This document shows positions 9,350 to 18,839 of a stretch of 64,000 nucleotides of DNA, one piece after another; position 1 is the stretch's first letter, and each line of letters starts with the position of its first letter. The notes beneath the pieces were generated by a model. That model saw only the letters and a list, made by a program, of their open reading frames with translations. It was not told the origin of the DNA and ran no database searches. The translations under genes and the position numbers were made by a program. The DNA comes from Sphingomonas sp. NBWT7 (GTDB lineage: Bacteria > Pseudomonadota > Alphaproteobacteria > Sphingomonadales > Sphingomonadaceae): contig NZ_CP043639.1 in NCBI RefSeq assembly GCF_014217605.1, positions 767,501-831,500 of the forward strand, written 5' to 3'.

Positions 9350-10137
9350 GCGTCTTCCTTCTGTGCGGCGCGGACGGCGGCCGACAAGCTCTCAACATAG
9401 GCGCGGACGTGCTGCGGCGCATCGGCGCCGTGTGCGGCGACGAGCTCGACGATCGCCGAGCCGACGACGACGCCGTCCGCCACCCGCGCGATCGCCGCGG
9501 CTTGTGCAGGAGTCCGCACGCCGAAGCCGACCGCGATCGGCAGTCGCGTCGACGCCTTCAATCGCGCGACCGCGTCGACGATCGAGGCTTGCGCCGCCTG
9601 CTGCAGCCCGGTGATTCCGGCGACCGAGACGTAGTAGAGGAAGCCCGACGCGCCGTTCAGCACCTGCGGAAGGCGTGCCGCGTCGGTTGTCGGTGTCGCG
9701 AGGCGGATCGGATCGATCCCCGCATCGCGTAGCGCCGGCCCGAGCGCGTCGTCTTCCTCCGGGGGTACGTCGACGCAGATCACGCCGTCGACGCCGGCAT
9801 CACGTGCTGCCGTGGCGAACCAGCTTGCACCGCGGCGGAGCATCGGATTGGCGTACCCCATTAGCACAAGTGGTACGGCGGGATGACGCGCGCGGAAGCC
9901 GTGCGCGATCGTCAGAATGTCCGCCGTCGTCGTGCCCGCGCCGAGACTGCGAATGTTGGCGGCTTGGATCGCCGGGCCGTCCGCCATCGGATCGGTGAAC
10001 GGCATGCCGAGTTCGATCACGTCCGCGCCGCCTGCGACTAGCGCGTCGAGGACGGCGGCAGTATCGCCGTCGCCCGCCGTCACGAAGGTGACGAGCGCAG
10101 CCCGGCCTTGACCGAACGCCGCCGCCAGCCGGCTCAT
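9346..10137 (-). CDS. trpA: Tryptophan synthase alpha chain
   Basis: A 263-residue TIM barrel that splits indole-3-glycerol phosphate into indole and glyceraldehyde 3-phosphate. The catalytic Glu and Asp lie in [16 protein letters not shown] near residues 40-56, and the phosphate-binding end shows [11 protein letters not shown] and [10 protein letters not shown]. Start and stop both overlap neighbours by 4 bp (trpB upstream, accD downstream), consistent with a tightly coupled operon that delivers alpha and beta chains together. Confidence 0.96.
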   Translation of the reverse strand: MSRLAAAFGQGRAALVTFVTAGDGDTAAVLDALVAGGADVIELGMPFTDPMADGPAIQAANIRSLGAGTTTADILTIAHGFRARHPAVPLVLMGYANPMLRRGASWFATAARDAGVDGVICVDVPPEEDDALGPALRDAGIDPIRLATPTTDAARLPQVLNGASGFLYYVSVAGITGLQQAAQASIVDAVARLKASTRLPIAVGFGVRTPAQAAAIARVADGVVVGSAIVELVAAHGADAPQHVRAYVESLSAAVRAAQKEDA

Positions 10138-11363
10138 ATCGCGACGCCCAGCGCGTGCGCGACGGTGAAGATGTCCTTGTCACCGCGCCCGCACAGATTG
10201 GCGAGGATGATCTCGTCGCGGGCCATGTCGCGCGCTTCGCGCGTCACCGCCGCGATCGCGTGCGACGGTTCGAGCGCCGGGATGATGCCTTCGGTACGGC
10301 AGAGAAGCTGGAACGCGTCGAGCGCCTCGTCGTCGGTGACGGCGGTGTAGGTAACGCGCCCGATGTCCTTCAGCCACGCATGTTCCGGACCGATGCCGGG
10401 ATAATCGAGCCCCGCCGAAATCGAATGCGCCTCCGCGATCTGCCCGTCGTCGTCCTGCAGCAGATACGTCTTGTTGCCGTGGAGCACGCCGGGAAAGCCG
10501 CCCGCCAGGCTTGCCGCATGCCGACGATCGAGGCCTTCGCCGGCCGCCTCTACGCCCAGCATCGCCACCGCGTCATCGTCGAGGAACGGATGGAACAGGC
10601 CGATCGCGTTCGATCCGCCGCCGATCGCCGCGACCAGCAGGTCAGGCAGGCGCCCGGTGCGTGCCAGCATCTGCTCGCGCGCCTCGCGGCCGATCACGCT
10701 CTGAAAATCGCGGACGAGCTCGGGATAGGGGTGTGGGCCGGCAGCGGTACCGATGATGTAGAAGGTGTCGTGGACGTTGGCGACCCAGTCGCGCATCGCC
10801 TCATTCATCGCGTCCTTCAGCGTGTTCGCGCCGGACGTCACCGCACGCACTTCGGCGCCAAGCAGCTTCATGCGAAAGACGTTGGGCTGCTGCCGCTCGA
10901 CATCCTTCGCGCCCATGTAGATCACGCATGGCAGGCCGAAGCGTGCGCAGACCGTCGCGGTCGCGACACCATGCTGGCCCGCGCCCGTCTCGGCAATGAT
11001 CCGCGTCTTGCCCATGCGGATCGCGAGCAGGATCTGGCCGATGCAATTGTTGATCTTGTGCGCGCCGGTGTGATTGAGCTCGTCGCGCTTGAACCAGACT
11101 TCGGCACCCTTGCCATCGTCGGCATCACGCCGCAGCGCCTCGGTCAAGCGCTCCGCATAATAGAGCGGGGAAGGGCGGCCGACATAATGTTCGAGCAGAT
11201 CGTCGAACTGCGCCTGGAACGCGGGGTCGGCTTTCGCCGCGCGATATTCACGCTCGAGATCGAGGATCAGCGGCATCAGCGTCTCGGCCACGTAGCGGCC
11301 GCCATAATCACCGAAATGACCGCGATCGTCGGGCTGGGCCCGGAAGGTATTCGGAGCGTTCAT
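10134..11363 (-). CDS. trpB: Tryptophan synthase beta chain
   Basis: A 409-residue PLP enzyme that condenses indole with serine. The PLP lysine sits in HTGAHKINN, followed by [11 protein letters not shown] and the phosphate-binding GGGSNAIG. The ATG at 11363 begins [25 protein letters not shown], the usual start for the family. The frame is open further upstream but that stretch lies inside trpF and has no TrpB character. It overlaps trpF by 4 bp. Confidence 0.96.
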   Translation of the reverse strand: MNAPNTFRAQPDDRGHFGDYGGRYVAETLMPLILDLEREYRAAKADPAFQAQFDDLLEHYVGRPSPLYYAERLTEALRRDADDGKGAEVWFKRDELNHTGAHKINNCIGQILLAIRMGKTRIIAETGAGQHGVATATVCARFGLPCVIYMGAKDVERQQPNVFRMKLLGAEVRAVTSGANTLKDAMNEAMRDWVANVHDTFYIIGTAAGPHPYPELVRDFQSVIGREAREQMLARTGRLPDLLVAAIGGGSNAIGLFHPFLDDDAVAMLGVEAAGEGLDRRHAASLAGGFPGVLHGNKTYLLQDDDGQIAEAHSISAGLDYPGIGPEHAWLKDIGRVTYTAVTDDEALDAFQLLCRTEGIIPALEPSHAIAAVTREARDMARDEIILANLCGRGDKDIFTVAHALGVAI

Positions 11364-11995
11364 GATGCGGCGACCGATTGCAGGAAGGCGGTGATCTTGT
11401 CCACGTTCTTGATGCCCGGCGCCGTCTCCAGCCCCGACGAGGCGTCGACGAGTGGCGCGCCGGTGCGGCGGATCGCCTCGCCGACGTTGCCGGCATCGAG
11501 GCCGCCGGAGAGGCCCCACGGCATCGTGTGGCGGTGACCATTGAGCAGCGACCAGTCGAACCGCACCCCCATGCCGCCGGGAAGGGCCGCGTCGTCCGGC
11601 GTCTTGGCGTCGAACAGGATCGCGCTCGCCGCCCCATCATAGGCCGACGCCTGCGCAACGTCGCCGTGTGTCTTCACCGCGACGGCGGCCCAGGTTTCGA
11701 GCCCGGTCGACTGGCGCAGGTGCGCGACGCGCGCCGGTGCGGTCTTGTGCAATTGGAGGACGGTGAGGCCGGCAGCGCCTATCGCCCGCTCGATCAACGC
11801 ATCGTCCGGATCGACGAACACGCCGACGCGCGCCACGTGCCCCGGGATCGCGCGGCATAGATCCGACGCTTGGTCGAAGCCGACGGCGCGGGGCGAGGGT
11901 GGGAAGAAGACGAAGCCGAGGTGGCTGGCGCCGTTCGCGACCGCCGCCTCAATCGTCGGGTGCGTCGACAGCCCGCAGACTTTGGCTTGCGTCAT
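11360..11995 (-). CDS. trpF: Phosphoribosylanthranilate isomerase
   Basis: A 211-residue TIM barrel that isomerises phosphoribosylanthranilate, the third step of the tryptophan route. The N-terminal [14 protein letters not shown] carries the catalytic cysteine. The LFDAKTPDD...LPGGMG region and the C-terminal [13 protein letters not shown] and [14 protein letters not shown] (phosphate binding) are all present. It leads the coupled trpF-trpB-trpA-accD block. No trp attenuator or leader peptide was seen in the 78 bp between pyrF and trpF. Confidence 0.95.
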   Translation of the reverse strand: MTQAKVCGLSTHPTIEAAVANGASHLGFVFFPPSPRAVGFDQASDLCRAIPGHVARVGVFVDPDDALIERAIGAAGLTVLQLHKTAPARVAHLRQSTGLETWAAVAVKTHGDVAQASAYDGAASAILFDAKTPDDAALPGGMGVRFDWSLLNGHRHTMPWGLSGGLDAGNVGEAIRRTGAPLVDASSGLETAPGIKNVDKITAFLQSVAAS

Positions 11996-12073
11996 ATCCG
12001 GCCGGTACGAACGATGGGAGTAGAGCGCATCGCCTCGCCATGCGCCGCCTTGGATGCGGCGGCAACCATCGTG

Positions 12074-12748
12074 CTACAGCGTCGCGGCGATCGCGCGTGC
12101 GGCGGCGTCGGGATCGTCGACCTGCGTGATCGGCCGGCCGATGACGACGATCGAGGCGCCGCCGTCGAGCGCCTGGCGCGGCGTGACGACGCGCTTTTGA
12201 TCGCCAACCGCGCCATCCGCCGGCCGCACGCCGGGAACGACGAAGAAACCCTTGGGCCAGATCCGGTGCGCCGCCGCGACTTCCGCGCCCGAACAGACGA
12301 TGCCGTCGATGCCCGATGCCATCGCCAACTCGGTCAGCCGCAGCACCTGATCGTGCGCGCTGCCGCTCACCCCGGTTGCGCGCAGGTCGCCTTCGTCGAG
12401 GCTGGTCAGCATCGTCACCGCGACGACCTTGGTACCCGTCGCTGCGGCGGCCTTGGCGTCTTCCAGCATCGCGCGCCCGCCGGCCGCGTGGACTGTAAGG
12501 ATCGCCGGCGCGAGGCCGCGCAGCGCCTGCACCGCTTTCGCCACGGTATTGGGGATGTCGTGCAGCTTGAGGTCGAGAAACACGGGCAAGCCGAGCTCCG
12601 CCATCTCGCGTACGCCATGACGGCCGTTGGCTGCGAAGAACTCGAGTCCCAGCTTGATCCCGCCGACATGGTGGCGGACGCGCGTCGCGATCGCCTTTGC
12701 GCGATCGAGATCGGGCGTGTCGAGCGCGACGTAGATACGATTCGACAT
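12074..12748 (-). CDS. pyrF: Orotidine 5'-phosphate decarboxylase
   Basis: A 224-residue enzyme that makes UMP from OMP. The N-terminus IYVALDTPDLDRA and the active-site stretch VFLDLKLHDIPNTV (Asp-Lys-Asp array) near residues 55-70 are diagnostic. The C-terminal phosphate loop VVIGRPIT is present. It lies 3 bp after the LapA-like gene and probably shares its promoter. Confidence 0.96.
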   Translation of the reverse strand: MSNRIYVALDTPDLDRAKAIATRVRHHVGGIKLGLEFFAANGRHGVREMAELGLPVFLDLKLHDIPNTVAKAVQALRGLAPAILTVHAAGGRAMLEDAKAAAATGTKVVAVTMLTSLDEGDLRATGVSGSAHDQVLRLTELAMASGIDGIVCSGAEVAAAHRIWPKGFFVVPGVRPADGAVGDQKRVVTPRQALDGGASIVVIGRPITQVDDPDAAARAIAATL

Positions 12749-12751
12749 CGG

Positions 12752-13081
12752 TCAGGCCACCCCCGGCGGCACCGCGATCGGTGCCGCCACCGGTGGCGGA
12801 GCGGGCACAATGGCCGCGTCGGATATCGTAGACGATCGCAAATCCGACACTGACCGCTCAATGGCGCTCAACCGCTGCCGCAGCCGCCATCGGATCGTGC
12901 GCTGATAGAGAAAGGTCGGCACGAACCCGAGCAGAAAGGTGATCAGCAGCAGCAGCGGCAGATTCACTTCCGCCACCAGGTTGCCGAACAGCTGGATCGG
13001 GACCCATTTCCAATTGCCGAAGGTGAACACCGCCGCGACGAAGGCGATCAGCGCCCAAAACAGGATCTTCAGGAACTGCAT
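12752..13081 (-). CDS. lapA: LapA-domain inner-membrane protein
   Basis: 109 residues with two predicted membrane helices (FLKILFWALIAFVAAVFTFGN and LPLLLLITFLLGFVPTFL), a short linker with VPIQLFG, then a basic and proline-rich C-terminal tail. This is the domain layout of LapA (YciS) proteins, which work with LapB to control LPS synthesis in enterobacteria. Here the C-terminal coiled-coil part is short. In many relatives lapA follows ihfB; no ihfB is present here, since the next gene upstream is a patatin-like gene. Confidence 0.8.
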   Translation of the reverse strand: MQFLKILFWALIAFVAAVFTFGNWKWVPIQLFGNLVAEVNLPLLLLITFLLGFVPTFLYQRTIRWRLRQRLSAIERSVSDLRSSTISDAAIVPAPPPVAAPIAVPPGVA

Positions 13082-13137
13082 CGGTAACGCTCCGTCATGG
13101 CGGGCACGCTATCGCGCGGCGGCCATCTTGACTAGCC

Positions 13138-15423
13138 TCAGCCGATCTCGGTGCGCAGCTGTGCGATCAGCGTGGCGGCGGTCGACAGGCGCGACTCTTC
13201 CTCGTCGAGGATCGCGACGAACGCTGCGCGCTTCGCCGCCGCCACCTGGCCGGGCCGCAACCGCATGTCGGCCGGCAGCGCGGAGACGATGATGTCGATC
13301 ATCCGTTCGGCGCCGTGCAGCCGGCCCCACAGATAATCGTTCTCGCGATAGGCGCGGCTGAAGAAGGCGCCAAAGTTGCTGAACTGGATGCCCTTCAGCG
13401 TCGCCTCCGCTCCGCCGCTCCTGATCGCCGTTGAGTCGTCGGGTGAGATACGGTCGACCTTGATCGGATCATATTCGTCGATCCCTTCGCCTTGCAGCAG
13501 CGGCAGCGTGGCGAGATCGAGATAGGGGAAGCCGAGGTAGCGCAGCAGCAGCGCGCGTCGCGGGTGACGGGGCAGGGCGGCGAGCGCAGCGGCGAGACGC
13601 TCGTCGGTTTCGGCATCGAGCCGCGTCAGGTCCATCGACGCGGCCAGCCGATCGAGCAACGCCGACATATCGCCGCCGCGCCGCCGCGCGGCGCTGCGCA
13701 GCGGCTTGTGGCTCGTCGCTAACTTGCAGTCGAGATATGCCGACAATGACTGATAGATCGCGTCGCGGATCGGGCGTAGCGCCGCCTCGTCATGCTCGCC
13801 CTCGAGCTCGACCAGCCGGCGGGCGAGCAGGCGGAGGCGGCGGATGCGGAAATTGAGATCGAAGGTGCGCAGGAACGCGATCGACGCGTTGCTCGACGCG
13901 TCGGACGGCTGCGCCTCGTCATAGCCGCGCGCGAGCAACGCCGCCTCTATCCGTGTACGGATGCCGCGCCACCGCTCGGGCCCCGGCTCACCGCCGATGG
14001 CGTGGAGCAGCGCGGTGACCGTCTCGACGACGCCGTTGATCTTGAGATGCGCATATCCTGCGTAGCTGAAGCCGGCGCGTTCCGCGGCGGCGATCTGCGC
14101 GCGCCGGCGCCATGCAACGAGCCGCGCGGCGGTGGGCCGATCGAGGAAAAACGTGCGGCCGAACAGTGCCTCGACCTCGCTTTCGACCTGCGGGCGGATC
14201 GCAGCGGTGATCGCGCGCATCCGCTCGATGCGGCGCGAACGCGCGGCGATCGCGTCGAGATTGTCGCGGATCGGCTGCTTGCGCGGCAGCTCGCTGATCG
14301 CGCCGAGGATCGTCTGGAAGAAGCCGGGCGGCGCATCACCGCCGCTCGTCAGGCGAAACTTCATGCCGGGCGATGGATCGACGTAGACGAAGCGCCGATC
14401 GACCTGCCGCCGTGCCGGGCGCTGCTCGAGCGCGTCGATCGCTGGGCGGAACGGCGCGTTGGCGAGTACCGATCCGTCGATCAGCACGGCCTTCTCCGCG
14501 GCGTTGGCGGCGGCATGACGTGGCAGCGCCGACCGCAGGAACTCACGCCGCGACGGCCACGCGCGATCGCGACCGGCCAGGATCGTGTCGAGCTCGGTGA
14601 CGGTGAAGGCAGGGAAGGCACCGGGGAAGCTCGACGTCGCGCGCGCCGCAAAGGCGAGTTCGGGTACCGGCGCCAGGCTCTCGCTCGCCATACCGTGATC
14701 ACTGAACGACAGCACGACGCGGTGCTCGGTCTCGACGACCTCCGCGGGCGAGTGAAGCTCGAGCCGTTCGGGATGGCCGGTGAAGTCGGTTACGGTGACG
14801 AACAGATCGAGCGGTTGCCCGTCAGGCAGCAGGCGCGGGCCGCGCGGGGCGGCGGCCATCGCGTCGAACGCGTCGAGCAGCATCGCGGTGAAACCGGGGC
14901 CGTCGAACGGCGGCTCGAACCAGCGCGAGCGGACGAAATGCGACAGCTTGGCGCGCACTTCGTCGCGCGTCTGTTCGTCGAGGCTCTCCAGCTTGTCCGC
15001 GCTTCGTCCCGCTGCCATCCAGGCGAGCGGGATTGCCCACGCCTTGGACAGGCGCGACGCCGGCGCTGCGTCGGGTGCGATCAGCGCCTCGACGTCGGCG
15101 CGCTCGAGCCACAGCTCGGTCAGCGGATCGAGCGACTGACCGGCGCTGAGCGCCTGCGCTAAGAAGATGCCGTTGATCCCGCCTGCGCTAGCTCCGGCGA
15201 TGATATCGGGGAGGAGGCGCAAACGCGTCACGCCGTCTTCGGCGATACTGTCGAGCAGCGCGGCGTAGACCTGTGCGCTGCCCGTCAGCGGCGTACCTTC
15301 GTGGCTGGCACGGCTGGCGCGCGCTGCGTGCCATACTTCCTTGGTAATCCCGTGCATATAGACGGCGAGGCTGATGCCGCCGTAGCAGACGAGCGCGAGC
15401 CGCAGTTCGATCTCGCGCATCAT
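13138..15423 (-). CDS. Patatin-like protein (DUF3376-type, large)
   Basis: A 761-residue predicted phospholipase. The N-terminal patatin fold shows the oxyanion-hole stretch CYGGISLAVYMHG, the nucleophile elbow GASAGGING near residue 80 and the catalytic Asp in IDGSVLANAPF near residue 317. About 350 residues of mostly helical sequence follow, typical of the large bacterial patatin-like/DUF3376 group. No signal peptide is visible. The start overlaps the stop of the upstream endonuclease-family gene (ATGA), implying co-translation. Substrate is unknown; lipid acyl hydrolysis is inferred from family. Confidence 0.85.
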   Translation of the reverse strand: MMREIELRLALVCYGGISLAVYMHGITKEVWHAARASRASHEGTPLTGSAQVYAALLDSIAEDGVTRLRLLPDIIAGASAGGINGIFLAQALSAGQSLDPLTELWLERADVEALIAPDAAPASRLSKAWAIPLAWMAAGRSADKLESLDEQTRDEVRAKLSHFVRSRWFEPPFDGPGFTAMLLDAFDAMAAAPRGPRLLPDGQPLDLFVTVTDFTGHPERLELHSPAEVVETEHRVVLSFSDHGMASESLAPVPELAFAARATSSFPGAFPAFTVTELDTILAGRDRAWPSRREFLRSALPRHAAANAAEKAVLIDGSVLANAPFRPAIDALEQRPARRQVDRRFVYVDPSPGMKFRLTSGGDAPPGFFQTILGAISELPRKQPIRDNLDAIAARSRRIERMRAITAAIRPQVESEVEALFGRTFFLDRPTAARLVAWRRRAQIAAAERAGFSYAGYAHLKINGVVETVTALLHAIGGEPGPERWRGIRTRIEAALLARGYDEAQPSDASSNASIAFLRTFDLNFRIRRLRLLARRLVELEGEHDEAALRPIRDAIYQSLSAYLDCKLATSHKPLRSAARRRGGDMSALLDRLAASMDLTRLDAETDERLAAALAALPRHPRRALLLRYLGFPYLDLATLPLLQGEGIDEYDPIKVDRISPDDSTAIRSGGAEATLKGIQFSNFGAFFSRAYRENDYLWGRLHGAERMIDIIVSALPADMRLRPGQVAAAKRAAFVAILDEEESRLSTAATLIAQLRTEIG

Positions 15424-16115
15424 GCGGGCGACAGGTCGGCCCAGATCGGCAGGTGATCGCTTGCCTTGCGTGCCGCCGCAGTCATGTGGACGCCGCAGTC
15501 GACGATCTTAAGCCCCGGCGACACCATGATGCGGTCGAGCCGACCCACCGGCCGCCGCGCGTGAAAGCTCGGCCCGGTATCGGCGAAGGCGAAGTCGCGC
15601 GCAAAATCGCGCAGGCAGCCGGCGGCGCGGGTCCATTCGTTGAGATCGCCCATCATCACTGTCTCGCAGGGCCGCGTACAGCCTTCGACGTGCGAGAGAA
15701 CCGCGGCGGCCTGTTTGCGCCGCCACAGCCCTGACAGGTCGAGGTGCATGCCGATCGCTCGCAGCGTGACGTCACCGACCTTCAGATCGGCCGACACCGC
15801 CCCGCGGGGCTCCAGCGCGGGAAGGTGGATCGTCTGGCATTCGAGCACGGTCGACGATTTGCGGACGAGCAACGCGTTGCCATGCCAGCCCATCGAACCA
15901 TTCCGCACGCCGAAGGCGATCGCCTTCCAGTCGCTATGCTCGTCGAGAAGATGCGGGGTGATCACCGCCGCGCGCGCGCCGAAGCGACGGTCGGCTTCCT
16001 GCAACGCAATCACGTCGGCGTCGATCTCGCGCAACACTTCAAGGATACGTTCGGGGTTGCGGCGGCGATCGGTGCCGATCGCCTTGCGCATGTTATAGCT
16101 CGCCACCCGGATCAT
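15420..16115 (-). CDS. Endonuclease/exonuclease/phosphatase family protein
   Basis: 231 residues from the ATG at 16115 (a GTG at 16160 would add 15). The EEP-fold motifs are in order: ASYNMRKAIG, ALQEADRRFG (catalytic Glu), MGDLNEWT, DRIMVSP, and a C-terminal SDHLPIWADL (catalytic His). The family includes DNases, phosphodiesterases and sphingomyelinase-like phosphatases. The lack of a signal peptide and the coupling to a patatin-like lipase suggest a cytoplasmic phosphodiesterase or lipid-related role, but that is speculative. No strong ribosome binding site is visible at either start. Confidence 0.85.
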   Translation of the reverse strand: MIRVASYNMRKAIGTDRRRNPERILEVLREIDADVIALQEADRRFGARAAVITPHLLDEHSDWKAIAFGVRNGSMGWHGNALLVRKSSTVLECQTIHLPALEPRGAVSADLKVGDVTLRAIGMHLDLSGLWRRKQAAAVLSHVEGCTRPCETVMMGDLNEWTRAAGCLRDFARDFAFADTGPSFHARRPVGRLDRIMVSPGLKIVDCGVHMTAAARKASDHLPIWADLSPA

Positions 16116-16242
16116 TGTGACAGGAAACGCCGTCGCGGCTGGCTGGTTGCCGCGAGTCACAGTTGAGAAGACAGTCCGCGAGCGATGCTAATGGGCTTTG
16201 GCTGGTGATAGGAGCCGGCGAGCAAGCTGGGTGGAGACAACA

Positions 16243-16479
16243 GTGCGGCTGGATTATTTTACCGGAGCGTCGGACCGATGGCGCACCGAAGCGAAGATCA
16301 GGGCGCGTCAGGTGATCGGCGACCATGCCGACGATCCGATGGGATATGTCGATCGTCGCCTCGGCATTGCGCGGTTTGGCACGTTCAAGCAACGACGGTG
16401 GCGGTACATCCGCACGCTGATCGTTGCGCATCTCGCGGCGGAGGGCCGGCGGCTCGCCCCGCCCTCGCGCAAGCGCTGA
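16243..16479 (+). CDS. Small basic hypothetical protein
   Basis: About 78 residues starting at GTG 16243 behind GTGGAG at 16231-16236 (spacing about 6). An upstream GTG at 16231 would add four residues. The product has DYFTGASDRWRTEAKIRARQ and a basic C-terminal half, RFGTFKQRRWRYIRTLIVAH, which could touch nucleic acid. Codon use matches the surrounding genes. The stop codon immediately precedes the 3' end of the oppositely oriented tRNA-Thr. I do not recognise the family with certainty. Confidence 0.55.
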   Translation: MRLDYFTGASDRWRTEAKIRARQVIGDHADDPMGYVDRRLGIARFGTFKQRRWRYIRTLIVAHLAAEGRRLAPPSRKR

Positions 16480-16555
16480 TGGTGCCGGTTGCAGGAATCG
16501 AACCCGCGACCTTCGGTTTACAAAACCGCTGCTCTACCAGCTGAGCTAAACCGGC
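16480..16555 (-). tRNA. tRNA-Thr (TGT)
   Basis: A 76-nt cloverleaf on the minus strand with CCA encoded. The acceptor is GCCGGTT/AACCGGC, the D arm is GCTC/GAGC, and the anticodon loop TTTGTAA gives anticodon TGT. The T arm contains GGTTCGATTCC. The first anticodon-stem pair is a G-A mismatch. Confidence 0.95.
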
Positions 16556-16572
16556 GCGTGGCGTGCCATGCG

Positions 16573-17421
16573 TCAGTCGACGCCGAACGTCCAGCCTTCT
16601 GTTCGTCTGACCGCTTCGGTGAGGCCAGAGGGGTGCCACAGGGACTGGTCGTTGGCGTAGGCCCGAAGCCAGGCGGCGGTTAGAATGGCGTCGGTGGCGT
16701 GATCGTCGTACGCCGACAGCCAGGCGTGCGGTGCGCTGCCGAGTGCGGCAAGCGCCTGATCGAGCGCTTCGGGCGATCGCAGCTTGCTGCGTCCACGCGG
16801 CACCCCGGCGGCACGCGCCGCGATAGTGGTGTAGATCTCGACCAGCAAAGCGCCGGTGTCCGAGCGCGGATCGAATGGCCACACCGGGACACGGCCGGCG
16901 AGATGGTGAAGCAGCCGCATGCCGGCGAAGCTCGCCTTCGCCACCTGCGCCGCCCCGATCGCGTCATAAACCGTGGTCGGCTTGGTGGCTCCGTCCGCCG
17001 CGAGTTCGCACATACGCCAGTGCAGGAAATCGCGCTTCACCCCGTCCGCCGCGCCAAGGTAGAAGTGTGTGCCGCGCCTTTGATCGAGAAAGGACGCAGC
17101 GCCGAGATCGTCGTCGCCGCTGTGCGCATCGACATAGGCCCACAGTTCGCGCGCACTCGCCGTCGTCGTTTCGCCCGGCAGGTGTGCACCGCGCGTAACG
17201 AAGGGCGCGGAGAAGCTGCAGTCGATGCCGATTAGCAGCGGCTCCTGCGCCCGGTCCACCAGCCATTCGAGAACGGCACGGCGCGACCAGTAGCGGCCGG
17301 GTGGCGTAACGAGTTGCGGCGCGTCCGATCCTGCCGCACAGATCGCGACCGCAATCCCCTTGTGCGCATTCCCCTTCGCCCCCGACCAGTCGATCGCGGC
17401 GAATTGCTCGAAGTGGGTCAC
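16573..17421 (-). CDS. DUF429-like predicted RNase H-fold protein
   Basis: 282 residues starting MTHFEQFAAIDWSGAKG. The acidic first strand (AIDWSGAKG) followed by a second strand with a conserved acid (LLIGIDCSFSAPF, residues 62-75) and a late DDHATDAILTAAW segment are the layout of DUF429-type proteins with an RNase H-like fold. Catalytic activity is unproven for this group. It follows the second serine hydrolase by 8 bp on the same strand, so the two may be co-transcribed. Assignment is from the motif pattern only. Confidence 0.6.
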   Translation of the reverse strand: MTHFEQFAAIDWSGAKGNAHKGIAVAICAAGSDAPQLVTPPGRYWSRRAVLEWLVDRAQEPLLIGIDCSFSAPFVTRGAHLPGETTTASARELWAYVDAHSGDDDLGAASFLDQRRGTHFYLGAADGVKRDFLHWRMCELAADGATKPTTVYDAIGAAQVAKASFAGMRLLHHLAGRVPVWPFDPRSDTGALLVEIYTTIAARAAGVPRGRSKLRSPEALDQALAALGSAPHAWLSAYDDHATDAILTAAWLRAYANDQSLWHPSGLTEAVRRTEGWTFGVD

Positions 17422-17429
17422 CGCTGCGG

Positions 17430-18839
17430 TCAGAGGCTTGGCCGCGTAATGACGGACGACGAGCCGAGATCGCGGATCACGTCGGCGGTGAAGCGCGCGA
17501 TGTCGAACCGCGCGGTGCCCGGATCCTCGCCGCGCCGCACGACGACCAGGCGTTCGGACGGCACGACCATGACATATTGGCCGCGATTACCCTGTGCAGA
17601 ATAGCTACCGGCGGGCAGCGCCTGACTAGGCCCGAAGAGCCACAGCGTCGCGCCATAGCCGGGCCCGCTCGCCGGCTGCGGCCCCGCCGGTGTGGTCATG
17701 TAGCGCATCCACCCGGCGGGCAGCAGACGCTTGCCCTGCCACACCCCGTCCTGCAGCCAGAACTGGCCGAGCCGCGCGAGATCGCGCGCCGTTGTCCAAA
17801 CCTGGCTCGACAACATGAAGTTGCCGCGCCAGTCGGTCCCGGCGGTCGTGTGCGCCATTCCCAAAGGGGCGAAAAGCTGAGCGGTCGGCCAGGCGGCGTA
17901 TCGGGCGTCGTCATTGAAGGTGGCCCGGATGCCACGGATCGCGAGCAGAATGTCGTTATTGGCGTAGCGGAAGCGCGTGCCGGGCTTCACCTCGATCGGC
18001 CACGCAGTCGCCTGCTCGGTCACCGTGGTCCCGCCGAAATACAGCGCGTCGGTGCGATTGCCGTAGTGATCGCTGTGCAGCCCCGAGTTCATTCGCAGCA
18101 GGTTGTCGAGCGTGATCGACTGGCGCGGATCGCCCGGCGCGCGCCATTCCGGTACGGCGGCTGGTTGCTTAGGATCGATCCGAAGGTCACGTACCGCAAT
18201 GCCCGTCAGCGTGCCCGCGATGCTTTTGGCGACCGACCAGGTGCGGTTGGGCACGAACGGGCCGAAGCCGTCGGCATAACGCTCACCGATGATCTTCCCG
18301 TCGCGCATCACGATCACGCCGATCGTCTCGCCCTTGCCGAAGCTCGTCCGATCGAACGCGCGCTGGATCGTCGTGGCGAGCGCAGGGAAGGGGCGCGGCG
18401 CGATGCCGGCATCACCCAGCGGCCAGTTCCGCGGATCGGCGCCGAGCGGCGTCTTCACGTCCGCCGGCCGGACGGAGCCCGGCCGCGCCGGCTGACCGAT
18501 CGGCGCCAGAACGCAGCCGACGCGCGGTCGCCAGTCGGCGCGGCGCGGGGGCAGGTCGGCGCCGAACGGAACGGAGACGGTGCGGCGCGAGCGATCGACC
18601 GTCGCGCGCAGCCGCGGCACGATCGCGTCATATTCGGGGTAGATGCTGCGCAGCTCGACCCCTGCGATCTGTGCCTCGGTGCGGCCCGCGGCGAAGATGC
18701 CTTCACACAAGGTGAGTGCCTTGTAGCCCGCGGCGAGAGCATGCTGGTACGACGTCGACGTATCCGCCGCGATCTGCTGCGCCGAGGCTGGCGTCGCCAC
18801 GCAAAGTGCTGCGAGGCTAACCGCCGCTGTTCTTTGCAG
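17430..18839 (-). CDS. Exported serine hydrolase, class C beta-lactamase family (start uncertain)
   Basis: About 469 residues. Catalytic motifs are clear: SVAK in TWSVAKSIAG (nucleophile) and YAN in RFRYANNDI. A short C-terminal GNRGQYVMVVP segment replaces the usual KTG box. A signal peptide (RTAAVSLAALCVATPASAQ) lies at the true N-terminus, but the frame offers no ATG, GTG or TTG at its head. The listed start is a CTG at 18839 inside the 3' end of rarA. An ATT at 18848 is an alternative. A GTG at 18800 would delete the signal. The fold suggests a periplasmic esterase or peptidase; the substrate is unknown. Confidence 0.75.
   Translation of the reverse strand: MQRTAAVSLAALCVATPASAQQIAADTSTSYQHALAAGYKALTLCEGIFAAGRTEAQIAGVELRSIYPEYDAIVPRLRATVDRSRRTVSVPFGADLPPRRADWRPRVGCVLAPIGQPARPGSVRPADVKTPLGADPRNWPLGDAGIAPRPFPALATTIQRAFDRTSFGKGETIGVIVMRDGKIIGERYADGFGPFVPNRTWSVAKSIAGTLTGIAVRDLRIDPKQPAAVPEWRAPGDPRQSITLDNLLRMNSGLHSDHYGNRTDALYFGGTTVTEQATAWPIEVKPGTRFRYANNDILLAIRGIRATFNDDARYAAWPTAQLFAPLGMAHTTAGTDWRGNFMLSSQVWTTARDLARLGQFWLQDGVWQGKRLLPAGWMRYMTTPAGPQPASGPGYGATLWLFGPSQALPAGSYSAQGNRGQYVMVVPSERLVVVRRGEDPGTARFDIARFTADVIRDLGSSSVITRPSL

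Noticed and set aside
7802..9400. 532-codon open frame on the plus strand opposite folC and accD
   Set aside because: It is antisense to two well-identified genes, has the arginine/alanine/histidine-rich composition typical of shadow frames in high-GC DNA, and no start site or motif.
10155..11537. 460-codon plus-strand frame opposite trpB
   Set aside because: Antisense shadow of trpB with no recognisable domain and no ribosome site.
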